DNA of 64,000 nucleotides from Dryocola sp032000125 (GTDB lineage: Bacteria; Pseudomonadota; Gammaproteobacteria; Enterobacterales; Enterobacteriaceae), in assembly GCA_032000125.1 (NCBI GenBank), contig DAMALH010000023.1, positions 1 through 64,000 on the forward strand. Reading direction: 5' to 3'. Below are positions 36,819 through 46,239 of the stretch, in pieces; the first letter of the stretch is position 1; the number at the start of each line of letters is the position of its first letter. The notes under the pieces were generated by a model that was not told the DNA's origin, ran no database searches, and saw only the letters and a program-made list of their open reading frames with translations. Position numbers and translations under genes: made by a program.

Positions 36819-37439
36819 ATGACAACCCCTTCTTTTGACAGCACAGAAGCGCAAGCGAGTTACGGTATTGGTTTACAGGTTGGTCAACAACTGCGTGAAT
36901 CTGGTCTGGAGGGTCTGCTGCCAGAAGCGCTGGTTGCAGGTCTGCGTGATGCGCTGGAAGGGAATGCTCCGGCCGTTCCGGTTGACGTCGTGCACCGCGC
37001 GCTGCGTGAAGTTCACGAACGTGCCGATGCCGTTCGTCAGGAACGCCAGAAAGAAATGGCCGTTGAAGGCGTAAAATTCCTTGAAGAAAATATCAAGAAA
37101 GAAGGCGTAAGCAGCACCGAGTCTGGTCTGCAATTCCGCGTTCTGACGCAGGGCACTGGCCCAATTCCTGCGCGTAAAGATCACGTCCGCGTTCACTACA
37201 CCGGCAAACTGATCGACGGCACCGTTTTCGACAGCTCCGTACAGCGTGGCGAACCGGCTGAGTTCCCGGTAAGCGGCGTTATTGCCGGCTGGGTTGAAGC
37301 GCTGACCCTGATGCCTGTTGGCTCTAAATGGGAACTGACTATCCCGCACAACCTGGCCTACGGCGAGCGTGGCGCCGGCGCTTCCATTCCGCCGTTCAGC
37401 ACGCTGGTCTTCGAAGTGGAACTGCTGGAAATTCTGTAA
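36819..37439 (+). CDS. fklB: FKBP-type peptidyl-prolyl isomerase FklB (FKBP22)
   Basis: 206-aa cis-trans prolyl isomerase. N-terminal dimerisation helices (DSTEAQASYGIGLQVGQQL) and a C-terminal FKBP domain with VHYTGKLIDGTVFDSS and AYGERGAGASIPPFSTLVFEVELL. Start MTTPSFDS at 36819 follows AAAGGA; the extended in-frame reading upstream is not supported. Confidence 0.95.
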   Translation: MTTPSFDSTEAQASYGIGLQVGQQLRESGLEGLLPEALVAGLRDALEGNAPAVPVDVVHRALREVHERADAVRQERQKEMAVEGVKFLEENIKKEGVSSTESGLQFRVLTQGTGPIPARKDHVRVHYTGKLIDGTVFDSSVQRGEPAEFPVSGVIAGWVEALTLMPVGSKWELTIPHNLAYGERGAGASIPPFSTLVFEVELLEIL

Positions 37440-37872
37440 GCGTTTAAATGCCCCGCTCACGCGGGGTTGGATACGTTGGCAAACATCCGAAAAGCGTGTT
37501 TTTCGGATGTTTGGGATAAAACAGAACGTATAATCCTTTGTTTATAAACGCCGGACGCAGCGTTTTTATCCACAAAATTTACGTCATGGCCTTGTCTTGC
37601 CCCGTTCAGGCGGGGTTTTTGTTTGGCTGTTAACAAATAAGCGTGATCTTATCCTGCATATGCCCTCGTTCCGGGTATTTTTGTGAGGTATGTCGCGTTG
37701 ATAGAGTGATATTGCACTCAAATTAAACAAAAAATTAACATGTTGCTTGTCATAAATATTCAACCCGCCGATTCTTACCTGGTAAAAATGTGCTGATGAA
37801 AAAGCATTACAACAAACATACCTAAAGGCCAGCAGAGCCTGAACACAACAGACCGGTACAGGAAAATAAAAC
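37440..37872 (+). promoter_or_regulatory. fklB-cycA intergenic region with hairpins and DnaA box
   Basis: A gene-free 430 bp. Contents: CCCCGC-TCAC-GCGGGG (37451-37466) after fklB; a perfect 14-bp stem CAAACATCCGAAAA / TTTTCGGATGTTTG (37480-37513) without a T-tract; one perfect DnaA box TTATCCACA (37566-37574); and a plus-strand terminator CCCCG-TTCAGG-CGGGG-TTTTT (37600-37620). Further down, ACAACAAACA (37809-37818) and AACACAACAG (37842-37851) in the cycA leader can pair with the GU-rich R1 region of the GcvB small RNA, which represses cycA in E. coli. Confidence 0.65.
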
Positions 37873-39285
37873 ATGGTAGATCAGATAAAAGCCGCTGAGG
37901 TTGCCGAGGCTCCGGCTGAACAATCGCTGCGGCGTAATTTAACAAATCGACATATCCAGCTTATTGCCATCGGCGGAGCTATCGGAACCGGCCTGTTTAT
38001 GGGGTCGGGTAAAACCATCAGCCTCGCCGGTCCGTCGATAATCTTCGTCTATATGATTATCGGCTTTATGCTGTTCTTCGTGATGCGCGCCATGGGCGAG
38101 CTGCTGCTGTCGAATCTTGAATATAAGTCGTTTAGCGATTTTGCCGCTGATCTGCTGGGCCCGTGGGCCGGCTACTTCACCGGCTGGACATACTGGTTCT
38201 GCTGGGTGGTTACCGGCATGGCGGACGTGGTGGCGATAACCGCTTACGCGCAGTTCTGGTTCCCCGGCCTTTCAGACTGGGTTGCATCCCTTGCCGTAGT
38301 AATAGTGCTGCTGAGCCTCAATCTTGCAACGGTAAAAATGTTCGGCGAAATGGAGTTCTGGTTCGCGATGATCAAAATCGTCGCCATCGTTTCGCTGATT
38401 GTTATTGGCCTGGTAATGGTGCTGACCCACTTCCAGTCGCCAACTGGCGTAGAGGCCTCTTTCAATAACCTGTGGAATAATGGCGGCTGGTTCCCGAAAG
38501 GCCTCAGCGGCTTCTTTGCCGGTTTCCAGATAGCGGTCTTTGCCTTCGTGGGGATTGAGCTGGTGGGAACAACGGCGGCGGAAACTAAAGATCCGGAAAA
38601 ATCGCTGCCGCGTGCGATTAACTCGATCCCGGTTCGAATCATCATGTTCTACGTGTTTGCGCTGATTGTGATTATGTCGGTTACGCCATGGGGTTCAGTA
38701 GTTGCGGATAAGAGCCCGTTCGTTGAACTCTTTGTTCTGGTGGGTCTGCCTGCCGCAGCGGGCATTATTAACTTCGTGGTGCTTACCTCGGCGGCTTCTT
38801 CGGCTAACAGCGGCGTGTTTTCAACCAGCCGTATGCTGTTCGGCCTGGCGCAGGACGGCGTGGCGCCAAAAGCTTTCGCTAAACTTTCTAAACGTGCCGT
38901 TCCGGCGAAGGGGCTGACCTTCTCCTGCATCTGTCTGCTGGGCGGAGTGGTCATGCTTTACGTTAACCCGGACGTGATTACGGCCTTCACCATGATCACT
39001 ACCGTGTCGGCGATTCTGTTTATGTTCGTCTGGACGATTATTCTTTGCTCGTATCTGGTGTACCGCAAACAGCGTCCTGAACTGCACCAGAAATCCATCT
39101 ATAAGATGCCGCTTGGCAAGCTGATGTGCTGGGTGTGCATGGCGTTCTTTGTCTTTGTCATTGTACTGCTGACGCTGGAAGCAGACACCCGTCAGGCGCT
39201 GATCGTGACACCGCTGTGGTTTGTGGTGTTAGGTTTAGGCTGGATGTTTATCGGTAAGAAACGCGTAGCGGCAATGCGGAAATAA
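37873..39285 (+). CDS. cycA: D-serine/D-alanine/glycine:H+ symporter CycA
   Basis: APC-superfamily permease, 470 aa with about 12 helices. The family opening RHIQLIAIGGAIGTGLFMGSG and the conserved FVGIELVGTTAAETKDP loop are present. Imports glycine, D-alanine, D-serine and D-cycloserine. Probably under GcvB control through its leader. Confidence 0.95.
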   Translation: MVDQIKAAEVAEAPAEQSLRRNLTNRHIQLIAIGGAIGTGLFMGSGKTISLAGPSIIFVYMIIGFMLFFVMRAMGELLLSNLEYKSFSDFAADLLGPWAGYFTGWTYWFCWVVTGMADVVAITAYAQFWFPGLSDWVASLAVVIVLLSLNLATVKMFGEMEFWFAMIKIVAIVSLIVIGLVMVLTHFQSPTGVEASFNNLWNNGGWFPKGLSGFFAGFQIAVFAFVGIELVGTTAAETKDPEKSLPRAINSIPVRIIMFYVFALIVIMSVTPWGSVVADKSPFVELFVLVGLPAAAGIINFVVLTSAASSANSGVFSTSRMLFGLAQDGVAPKAFAKLSKRAVPAKGLTFSCICLLGGVVMLYVNPDVITAFTMITTVSAILFMFVWTIILCSYLVYRKQRPELHQKSIYKMPLGKLMCWVCMAFFVFVIVLLTLEADTRQALIVTPLWFVVLGLGWMFIGKKRVAAMRK

Positions 39286-39298
39286 CGGAAGATAACCT

Positions 39299-39323
39299 GC
39301 TCCTTCTCCGCTGGAGAAGGAGC
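39299..39323. terminator. Bidirectional terminator between cycA and ytfE
   Basis: GCTCCTTCTCC-GCT-GGAGAAGGAGC, an 11-bp perfect stem between two convergent genes; weak A/T tracts. Confidence 0.7.
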
Positions 39324-39333
39324 AAAAGCGCGA

Positions 39334-39996
39334 CTACTCCCCGGCTAAAGCGCGCGGGAACAGGACGTTATTTTCCAGGCTAATGTGATTCATCAGATCG
39401 TCAATCATTTCATTAATCCCGTTATACATCGCTTTCCAGGTGGTGCAGGCTTCCGGCGGCGGCGTCACGTTGTTAGTGGTATGTTTGATGACTTCCAGCA
39501 GTTCGCCTGCCTCATCATGCTCGCTTTCCATCACGCTAATCGGGCCCATCGCCTGTGAACCCATGTCCTGCTTAATCATCGGGAACAGGATCTGCTCTTC
39601 TTTCATCATATGGCTGCTCAGTTCCTGGTGCAGCATGGTGAGGTATTTCGCAAGCCCTTTCGGCACGTTTGGTTTATCGGCATGGACGCGTTCGACTTTG
39701 GTTGCCTGGAGGATTAACTCCGGCAGCTGTTCGCGGTGCCTGTCGTGAAAGCGCACGATGATGTGGTCAATAATTTCGGCCAGCGGCGCGGTACGCCACT
39801 CTTTTTCTACGGGTTCCTGAGCAAGCGCGGCCAGTTCGGCCTCGATAGCCTCAAGATCCAATTCTTTGCGGGTCGCTGCGCGCTCAAGCGTTTGTTTGCC
39901 GCCGCAGCAGAAATCCAGATCCAGTTTACGAAACAGCGCAGAAGCGCGTGGGATGGTTAACGCCAGTTCACCCAGGGGTTGGTCGCGGAAGGCCAT
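39334..39996 (-). CDS. ytfE: Di-iron iron-sulfur-cluster repair protein YtfE (RIC)
   Basis: Repairs Fe-S clusters damaged by nitric oxide or peroxide. The N-terminal ScdA_N domain has FCCGGKQTL, and the hemerythrin-like four-helix bundle carries the iron ligands in HIIVRFHDRHRE, HQELSSHMMKEEQILFP and HISLENNVLFP. 220 aa. An NsrR operator lies in its promoter. Confidence 0.95.
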   Translation of the reverse strand: MAFRDQPLGELALTIPRASALFRKLDLDFCCGGKQTLERAATRKELDLEAIEAELAALAQEPVEKEWRTAPLAEIIDHIIVRFHDRHREQLPELILQATKVERVHADKPNVPKGLAKYLTMLHQELSSHMMKEEQILFPMIKQDMGSQAMGPISVMESEHDEAGELLEVIKHTTNNVTPPPEACTTWKAMYNGINEMIDDLMNHISLENNVLFPRALAGE

Positions 39997-40023
39997 GAAC
40001 GATTACCTCATCATAGAAAATAT

Positions 40024-40046
40024 AAGATGCATATTAAATGCATCTT
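40024..40046. promoter_or_regulatory. NsrR operator upstream of ytfE
   Basis: AAGATGCAT-ATTAA-ATGCATCTT, a perfect palindrome of two 9-bp arms that agrees with the known NsrR consensus, 28 bp upstream of the ytfE start. nsrR itself is at 13501-13926. Confidence 0.9.
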
Positions 40047-40080
40047 TAAAAGAAGACTATGACTCTTATGAGGTAGCGCG

Positions 40081-41064
40081 TTATTTATCCGCTGAAATTA
40101 TGACATCGGTCAACTGCTGCTTTTGCGGTCTGGTCAGTACCGCCAGCACAACGCCGACGACCAGACAAAGGATGCCCAGGAGCGTCATCATCGGCGGCCA
40201 GCTATGGCGCAGCATGAAGGTGTAGGCAAGCCCGGCCAGGGTTTCAAAGACGATTAGCGGGCCGACAATAACCGTGGGCAGGCGCTGGCAGGCGATGTTC
40301 CAGCACAGGTTGCCAAGCCAGGAGCAAAGCAGGGCGATGGCAAACATCAACGTAATAAATACCGCCGGACGGGCCCCGAAAGGCAGCGGGAAATCAGCGC
40401 CGCTTTGCGCCATAAATAAGCAAACCGCAATATAACCCAGCAATGAAAAAGGCAGCGTCGACAGCCCCTGCGCGGTGGCCCACATCATGGGATTTTTATC
40501 GGGATTTTCCCTTAGCCAGCGTGCGTTGCGCAGCGCATACCATGCCCAGCAGGCAACTGAAATAAACGCCAGACAGATGCCGCTGGCATAGCGCCACCAG
40601 CTAAAACCGAGCCGGTGGCCGCGCAGTTCTGCGGTATTTACCATCACCAGCCCGATTGCGATGATAGCCAGCGCAGGAGCCAGACGACGCCACGGCAGCT
40701 TACCGTCACGCTTGCTGTAAAGCAGGTTGGCAAAAACGGGGATCACCACCGGCAGCGTGCCGATAATCATCGTCGAGACAGGCGCACCGGTGCGCTGAAT
40801 GGCGCTGGCAAGGCAAACGTAATAGATCAAATTCCCGACGGTTGAGAGCCCAAGCGCCGTGAACCAGTCCCGGCGGCTAAGCTGACGCAGGCGCTGTCGC
40901 CCAAGCCAGCCCAGCGGGATCGCAATCAGGCCAAGCGCCAGATAACGCCCGGTGGACTGTAACGCAGCGGGATAATCCGGCACGATAATTGGGCCCACGA
41001 AAATCAGCCCCCACATTAGCCCCGCCATCAGGGCATACAGCACGCCAGTTAACATCTTTACCAT
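40081..41064 (-). CDS. ytfF: EamA-family transporter YtfF
   Basis: DMT-superfamily membrane protein with ten predicted helices, 327 aa from MVKMLTGVLYALMAG at 41064. Conserved runs GLMWGLIFVGPIIVPDYPA and CLASAIQRTGAPVSTMIIGTLPVVIP match E. coli YtfF. Substrate unknown. A longer in-frame reading overlaps the araC-type gene and is rejected. Confidence 0.9.
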   Translation of the reverse strand: MVKMLTGVLYALMAGLMWGLIFVGPIIVPDYPAALQSTGRYLALGLIAIPLGWLGRQRLRQLSRRDWFTALGLSTVGNLIYYVCLASAIQRTGAPVSTMIIGTLPVVIPVFANLLYSKRDGKLPWRRLAPALAIIAIGLVMVNTAELRGHRLGFSWWRYASGICLAFISVACWAWYALRNARWLRENPDKNPMMWATAQGLSTLPFSLLGYIAVCLFMAQSGADFPLPFGARPAVFITLMFAIALLCSWLGNLCWNIACQRLPTVIVGPLIVFETLAGLAYTFMLRHSWPPMMTLLGILCLVVGVVLAVLTRPQKQQLTDVIISADK

Positions 41065-41132
41065 CCGGTTAGTTCTTTGCGTAAAGCCTAAAGGGAGGAA
41101 AGCGGTAAGTATTGTACCAGCTTGCGGTTTAG

Positions 41133-41957
41133 CTAACGGCTGACCTGTTTTTGATAGCGCACGGGCGTGATGCCATAACGCCGGGCGAAAGCCCGCGTCA
41201 GATGCGCCTGGTCGGTCAGGCCGCTCATTGCTGCTACCTGCGCAGCGGGTATTCCGCCGCTCAGGTACCGCTTGGCGTACCACAGCCGGATAGCCATCAG
41301 CATCTGATGTGGCGTCGCGTGAAAATGCGCTTTGAACTGGCGCTGGAAGTGCCAGGGGCTGAGCGACACCAGGGCCGACAGTTCATCAAGCGTCACCGGA
41401 TGCATATAGTTTTCATGCAAATAGTCGCGTATCCGCTCAAAGCGATGCGCGGCTTCCTGTGGCCCGCAAGGCTGATGGCGTGCGTAAGGTCGAAATGTGT
41501 CGATAAGGTTGAGCAGCAAACCTTGTTGAGCGAGCGAGTCCTCCGTGTTCCACAGGCTGTTAATCAGTTGCGAAACCTGGCGTGAACGCAGCGGATCGTG
41601 ATTCAGCGCCTCGCTAAACCACCAGTTGCGTTTACCGGTCGTTGCTTCGAGCATCTCAGGTTCGAGATAAATCATACGATACTGCCAGCCGTCAGCGGTA
41701 GCCGCTTCCCCGGTATGCAGCTCGTCGGGATTCATCAATACCAGCGAACCAGGAGCCGCGACATACTGCGCGCCACGATAGCGGAAGCGCTCAGCGCCCC
41801 GCGTTACGGTGCCGATGCCAAAAGCTTCATGCGTATGAGGCTCAAAGGCGTAGCGCGAAATATGGGCATGATAAAGCTCCACGCCGGGCAGGTGCGGCAG
41901 GTGCCGAAACTGGGCGCAGTCTTTTTCATCGGTAAATTGCTCAGGAACGCCTTGCAC
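41133..41957 (-). CDS. AraC-family transcriptional regulator
   Basis: 274 aa. N-terminal cupin-like sensor (about 25-120; FEPHTHEAFGIGTVTRG, AAPGSLVLMNPDELHTG) and a C-terminal double helix-turn-helix with LSPWHFQRQFKAHFHATPHQ and the closing MSGLTDQAHLTRAFARRYGITPVRYQKQ. It lies upstream of and co-directional with ytfF, 68 bp apart; AraC regulators of this form often control an adjacent exporter, so ytfF is the likely target. Not present here in E. coli K-12. Confidence 0.9.
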   Translation of the reverse strand: MQGVPEQFTDEKDCAQFRHLPHLPGVELYHAHISRYAFEPHTHEAFGIGTVTRGAERFRYRGAQYVAAPGSLVLMNPDELHTGEAATADGWQYRMIYLEPEMLEATTGKRNWWFSEALNHDPLRSRQVSQLINSLWNTEDSLAQQGLLLNLIDTFRPYARHQPCGPQEAAHRFERIRDYLHENYMHPVTLDELSALVSLSPWHFQRQFKAHFHATPHQMLMAIRLWYAKRYLSGGIPAAQVAAMSGLTDQAHLTRAFARRYGITPVRYQKQVSR

Positions 41958-42022
41958 GCTAACCCCTCCGTACGGACATCCCGTTAGTATAGGGATGCCC
42001 GCCTTTAACGGATAGTTAACAA

Positions 42023-42871
42023 TTACAGCGCGGTGCGGACGCTCTCTTCAAGCGGGGTAGTGGGGCGGCCAATTAGCTGACTGAGCTGATGGCCGTCGTC
42101 GAACAGGCCCCCCTTTGAGGCTCCGATATCAGAGTTGGCAAGCATCGCCGCCAGGCCTTCCGGCAAACCGGCTCCCAGCAAAGCTGCTTTAAAATCGGCC
42201 TCGGCAAGGTTCTGATACGCTACGGTTTTTCCGCTTTGTTTGCTGACTTCCGCTGCCAGTTCCGCCAGCGTCCAGCCGCGATCGCCCGCCAGTTCGTAAA
42301 CTTTGCCAGCTTGATTATCAAGCGTCATCACTTTCGCCGCGGCGGCGGCATAATCCGCACGGGAAGCCGCGGCGATTTTGCCTTCTCCGGCGCTGCCAAT
42401 AAATACGCCGTGTTGCAGAGCTGGCGGCAGGCTGGCGATATAGTTCTCGGTGTACCAGCCGTTACGCAGCAACACGAACGGAATACCAGAATCCTCCAGC
42501 ATTTTTTCCGTCGCGATATGTTCTTCTGCAAGACCCAGCGGCGAGGTATCCGCATGCAGCAAGCTGGTATAAGCGATAAGCTTCACGCCGGCCGCTTTGG
42601 CGGCTTCAATCACGTTACCATGCTGTACGGCACGCTGGCCCACTTCACTTGAAGAGATCAGCAGCAGTTTTTCTACGCCCGTCAATGCCTGCTGCATGGC
42701 GGCTTGATCGTTGTAATCTGCGGCGCGTACCTGCACGCCACGCCCGGAGAGGTCGCTTACTTTTGACGGCGTGCGAACGATCGCCACCAGATCTTTAGCT
42801 TCTACGCTCTGCAACAAATCTTCCACAACAAGACGGCCCAGCAGGCCAGAGACACCGGTAATAGCAATCAT
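42023..42871 (-). CDS. qorB: NAD(P)H:quinone oxidoreductase QorB (NmrA-like)
   Basis: Short-chain atypical Rossmann enzyme; the N-terminal ITGVSGLLGRLVVEDLL is the nucleotide-binding loop. 282 aa, homologous to E. coli YtfG, a quinone reductase 2 that uses NADPH. Divergent from its regulator gene qorR. Confidence 0.93.
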   Translation of the reverse strand: MIAITGVSGLLGRLVVEDLLQSVEAKDLVAIVRTPSKVSDLSGRGVQVRAADYNDQAAMQQALTGVEKLLLISSSEVGQRAVQHGNVIEAAKAAGVKLIAYTSLLHADTSPLGLAEEHIATEKMLEDSGIPFVLLRNGWYTENYIASLPPALQHGVFIGSAGEGKIAAASRADYAAAAAKVMTLDNQAGKVYELAGDRGWTLAELAAEVSKQSGKTVAYQNLAEADFKAALLGAGLPEGLAAMLANSDIGASKGGLFDDGHQLSQLIGRPTTPLEESVRTAL

Positions 42872-42960
42872 GATTAAACGCCTTAGTGTTTTGGGTTGGT
42901 TGTGTCACACTATCACCCAAACTAACTTTAAGTAAGTACGCACAAAAAGGTAAGTATAAA

Positions 42961-43353
42961 ATGAGTGAAACTCTGGAAAGCCCACTGTCGTTAACCGAAC
43001 AGATGCGCAGCGGCAACCTGTTTGCGGAGAAATGCCCGTCGCGGGACGTGCTAAAACACGTCACCAGCCGCTGGGGCGTGCTGATTCTGGTTGCCCTGCA
43101 GGAAGGCACCCATCGCTTCAGCGATTTGCGCCGTAAGATAGGGGGCGTGAGCGAGAAAATGCTTGCACAGACGCTGCAATGGCTGGAGGCAGATGGCTTT
43201 GTTCATCGTAAATCTTACGCCGTCGTCCCGCCGCATGTGGAATACAGCCTGACCCCGCAGGGGCATGAAGTGGCAGAGAAAGTTGCCGCGCTGGCCGACT
43301 GGATAGAGGGAAATTTACCGCAGGTAATGGCGTCCCGCAGCCGGGACGCCTGA
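42961..43353 (+). CDS. qorR: HxlR-family regulator QorR (YtfH)
   Basis: 130-aa winged-helix regulator, start MSETLESPLSLTEQ at 42961. The cysteine in EKCPSRDVLKHV is in the position of the redox/electrophile-sensing Cys of the family; the HTH core is GTHRFSDLRRKIGGVSEKMLAQTLQWLEADGFV. The 89-bp divergent gap to qorB includes AAGTAAGTACGCAC, a plausible operator. Confidence 0.9.
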   Translation: MSETLESPLSLTEQMRSGNLFAEKCPSRDVLKHVTSRWGVLILVALQEGTHRFSDLRRKIGGVSEKMLAQTLQWLEADGFVHRKSYAVVPPHVEYSLTPQGHEVAEKVAALADWIEGNLPQVMASRSRDA

Positions 43354-43357
43354 GCGC

Positions 43358-45289
43358 TTATCTACTTAAATCGATCTGATAAAGGGCAAAGCCAATATCG
43401 TCGGTGCCGACGTTGTGCATCGGGTACTGCGCTTTCTCTTTAATAAACGCCGCGGCTTTCTCGGCGGGTGAAGTTTCAAAGCGGATATCCAGCTTATGCT
43501 TGCTCTGAATTGGCGCAAGGCGCCAGTTATTATCCGCCGCCGGATGGATCTCTTTTTGCGAGCTTATCCAGTTAGCCAGCACCGAACGGTTTTCATCCGG
43601 TGAAGCAAAAGCGATATGGCTGTCGCCAGTGCCGGCAAACTTACCGCCGTATGCGCGGTAGTTGTTGGTCGCTATCAGGAATGTAGCATCAGGATCGACT
43701 GGCTTACCTTTAAACGTCAGCCCCTTAATGCGCTCGGCTTCAGGATTCACCTGCTGGCATTCGCCGTCGTAACGGGCTGGCTGCGACACATCAATCTGAT
43801 AATCCACGCCGTCAATCACGTCGAAGTTATAGGTGCGGAAGCCGTCCCAGTTGATAAGCGACTGCGGCCTGCTGCTGTTTACATCAATCTGATTAAACTG
43901 CCCGGCGGAACACTCAAGCCACTCTTTAACTTCTTTACCGCTCGCTTTCACCACAACCAGCGTGTTCGGGTAAAGGTATAAATCAGCGGCGTTTCGGAAG
44001 GTGAGCTGGCCTTTTTCCACTTCTACAAAGCTTGCCGGATCGTTTTTTCGTCCGCCAACTTTGAACGGTGCGGCGGCAGAGAGCACCGGCAGGCTGGCCA
44101 GATCGGGATCGCCCTGAATGAATTTTTCGACGTATGCCCGCTGGGCGTTATTGACCACCTGCACCGTTGGATCGTCCTGTACCAGCGCCAGATAGCTGTA
44201 CATATTATCCGCTGATTTGCCGATCGGCTTGCTCACAAATTCGCGCGTGCCGTTATGATCGTGCTTGAGCACCTCCACCAGCTTTTCGTCTTCTGCCGCC
44301 AGCGATTTCTTCGCTACGCTGTCATAAATTGGGCGGGCCTGCGCCTTGCTGCTGGTAACTTTCCACGAACCGCCGTCGTTATTAAGCACCAAATCCACAA
44401 CGCCGAGGTGGTCGCCCCACATACCCGGCATTACGGCAGGAATGCCGTTAAGCGTGCCTTTTTCGATATCAGCGCCTTTGATGCCGGCAAAATCTTTACC
44501 CGGGAAGACGGCGTGTGCGTGTCCAAACAGGATGGCATCGACGCCCGGAACCTCACTGAGATAGTAAACGGAGTTTTCTGCCATCGCGTGATACGGGTCG
44601 CTCGAAAGGCCGGAGTGAGCGACTATTACCACTAAATCCGCGCCCTGTTTGCGCATCTCCGGCACGTAGTGCTTCGCGGTTTCGGTGATGTCCTGAACCG
44701 TCACCTTGCCGTCCAGGTTCGCTTTATCCCACGTCATAATTTGCGGCGGCACAAAGCCGATATAGCCAATGCGCAACCTTTGCGTTTTGCCGTCTTTGTC
44801 TTTGACGTCGGTTTCTTTAATCAGGTAGGGCGTAAACAAAGGCTTATTGGTTTTCGCATCGATGATATTGGCGTTAACGTAGGGGAACTTTGCCCCGGCC
44901 AGCGCCTTGTGCAAATAGGACAGTCCATAGTTAAATTCGTGGTTGCCCAGGTTCCCTACAGCATAATCCAGCGTGTTTAGCGCTTTGTAGACCGGATGGA
45001 TCTCACCGTCTTTCAGTCCCCTGGCCGCCATGTAGTCGCCGAGTGGGCTACCCTGAATCAGGTCGCCGTTATCAACCAGCACGCTGTTTACGGCTTCAGC
45101 GCGCGCGGCATTGATTAGACTCGCGGTACGTACCAGACCAAATTTCTCGGTCGGCGTATCTTTGTAGTAGTCGAAGTCCATCATATTGCTGTGCAGATCG
45201 GTGGTTTCGAGAATACGCAGATCGACCGTTGCCGCGTTCACGCTGGCTGCAATCAGCGTGGCAAGCAGGGTTGCGCTAAACTTAATCAT
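43358..45289 (-). CDS. cpdB: Periplasmic 2',3'-cyclic nucleotide phosphodiesterase CpdB
   Basis: Bifunctional periplasmic enzyme that hydrolyses 2',3'-cyclic nucleotides and then 3'-nucleotides. Signal peptide to about residue 19 (SVNA), N-terminal calcineurin-like metallophosphatase domain (LETTDLHSNMMDFDYY, NLGNHEFNYG, ILFGHAHAVFPG) and C-terminal 5'-nucleotidase domain. 643 aa from ATG at 45289. An in-frame upstream extension is not supported. Confidence 0.95.
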   Translation of the reverse strand: MIKFSATLLATLIAASVNAATVDLRILETTDLHSNMMDFDYYKDTPTEKFGLVRTASLINAARAEAVNSVLVDNGDLIQGSPLGDYMAARGLKDGEIHPVYKALNTLDYAVGNLGNHEFNYGLSYLHKALAGAKFPYVNANIIDAKTNKPLFTPYLIKETDVKDKDGKTQRLRIGYIGFVPPQIMTWDKANLDGKVTVQDITETAKHYVPEMRKQGADLVVIVAHSGLSSDPYHAMAENSVYYLSEVPGVDAILFGHAHAVFPGKDFAGIKGADIEKGTLNGIPAVMPGMWGDHLGVVDLVLNNDGGSWKVTSSKAQARPIYDSVAKKSLAAEDEKLVEVLKHDHNGTREFVSKPIGKSADNMYSYLALVQDDPTVQVVNNAQRAYVEKFIQGDPDLASLPVLSAAAPFKVGGRKNDPASFVEVEKGQLTFRNAADLYLYPNTLVVVKASGKEVKEWLECSAGQFNQIDVNSSRPQSLINWDGFRTYNFDVIDGVDYQIDVSQPARYDGECQQVNPEAERIKGLTFKGKPVDPDATFLIATNNYRAYGGKFAGTGDSHIAFASPDENRSVLANWISSQKEIHPAADNNWRLAPIQSKHKLDIRFETSPAEKAAAFIKEKAQYPMHNVGTDDIGFALYQIDLSR

Positions 45290-45492
45290 GATTAAGGTCC
45301 TTTTTTCGAGGTGCGCCACAAAAGGCAATGAATTTACTGATTGTTGCTTACAAAAGTGTGAAGTCTGCCAGAAAGAAGGGCGATGAAACCGGAATCGCTT
45401 CACAGATAGCGCATCAGGACGCAATAGGATATAAATAAAACAATAAGTTATTCGCACGATGCAGCGTGTAGCGACAAAATATGAGGTGGAGA

Positions 45493-46239
45493 ATGTTAGA
45501 GCAAATTTGCCAACTGGCGCGGGAGGCGGGAGCCGCCATCATGCAGGTTTATGAAGGGGAAAAGCCGCTGGAGGCGACCCAAAAACTGGATGACTCGCCG
45601 GTAACCGCAGCGGATATTGCAGCCCATACCGTTATCATTAACGGGTTACAGGCTTTAACGCCGGATATTCCCGTGCTGTCGGAAGAAGATCCGCAAAGCT
45701 GGGAAGTTCGTCAGGGTTGGGATCGTTACTGGCTGGTGGACCCGCTGGACGGCACGAAAGAATTTCTCAAACGTAACGGCGAGTTTACCGTCAACATCGC
45801 CTTGATTGAGAACGGAAAAGCCGTGCTGGGCGTGGTTTACGCACCGGTACTGAAGATCATGTACAGCGCAGCCGAAGGTAAAGCGTGGAAAGAAGAGTGC
45901 GACGTGCGAAATCAGATTCAGGTGCGGGACGCGCGCCCGCCGTTGGTGGTTATCAGCCGATCGCATGCCAATAACGACCCCGAGCTGAAAGAATACCTCC
46001 AGCAGATGGGTGAACATCAGACTACCGCTATCGGCTCCTCGCTAAAGTTTTGCCTGGTGGCAGACGGACAGGCGCAGCTTTATCCGCGTTTTGGGCCAAC
46101 CAATATCTGGGACACGGCGGCAGGCCACGCCGTTGCGGTAGCTGCCGGGGCGCACGTTCATGACTGGCAGGGCAAGCCGCTGGACTATACCCCGCGTGAG
46201 TCCTTCTTAAACCCGGGCTTCCGGGTTTCTATTTACTGA
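45493..46239 (+). CDS. cysQ: 3'(2'),5'-bisphosphate nucleotidase CysQ
   Basis: Hydrolyses 3'-phosphoadenosine-5'-phosphate, a by-product of sulfate assimilation. Inositol-phosphatase fold with LSEEDP, WLVDPLDGTKEF (metal ligands) and NIWDTAAGHAVAVAAG. 248 aa from MLEQICQLA at 45493 (GGTGGA upstream). Its 3' end overlaps convergent ytfJ by 11 bp. Confidence 0.95.
   Translation: MLEQICQLAREAGAAIMQVYEGEKPLEATQKLDDSPVTAADIAAHTVIINGLQALTPDIPVLSEEDPQSWEVRQGWDRYWLVDPLDGTKEFLKRNGEFTVNIALIENGKAVLGVVYAPVLKIMYSAAEGKAWKEECDVRNQIQVRDARPPLVVISRSHANNDPELKEYLQQMGEHQTTAIGSSLKFCLVADGQAQLYPRFGPTNIWDTAAGHAVAVAAGAHVHDWQGKPLDYTPRESFLNPGFRVSIY

Noticed and set aside
41065..41283. Long N-terminal extension of ytfF
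   Set aside because: The in-frame extension overlaps the AraC-type gene and encodes a sequence unlike the family; the start at 41064 fits a ten-helix EamA protein.
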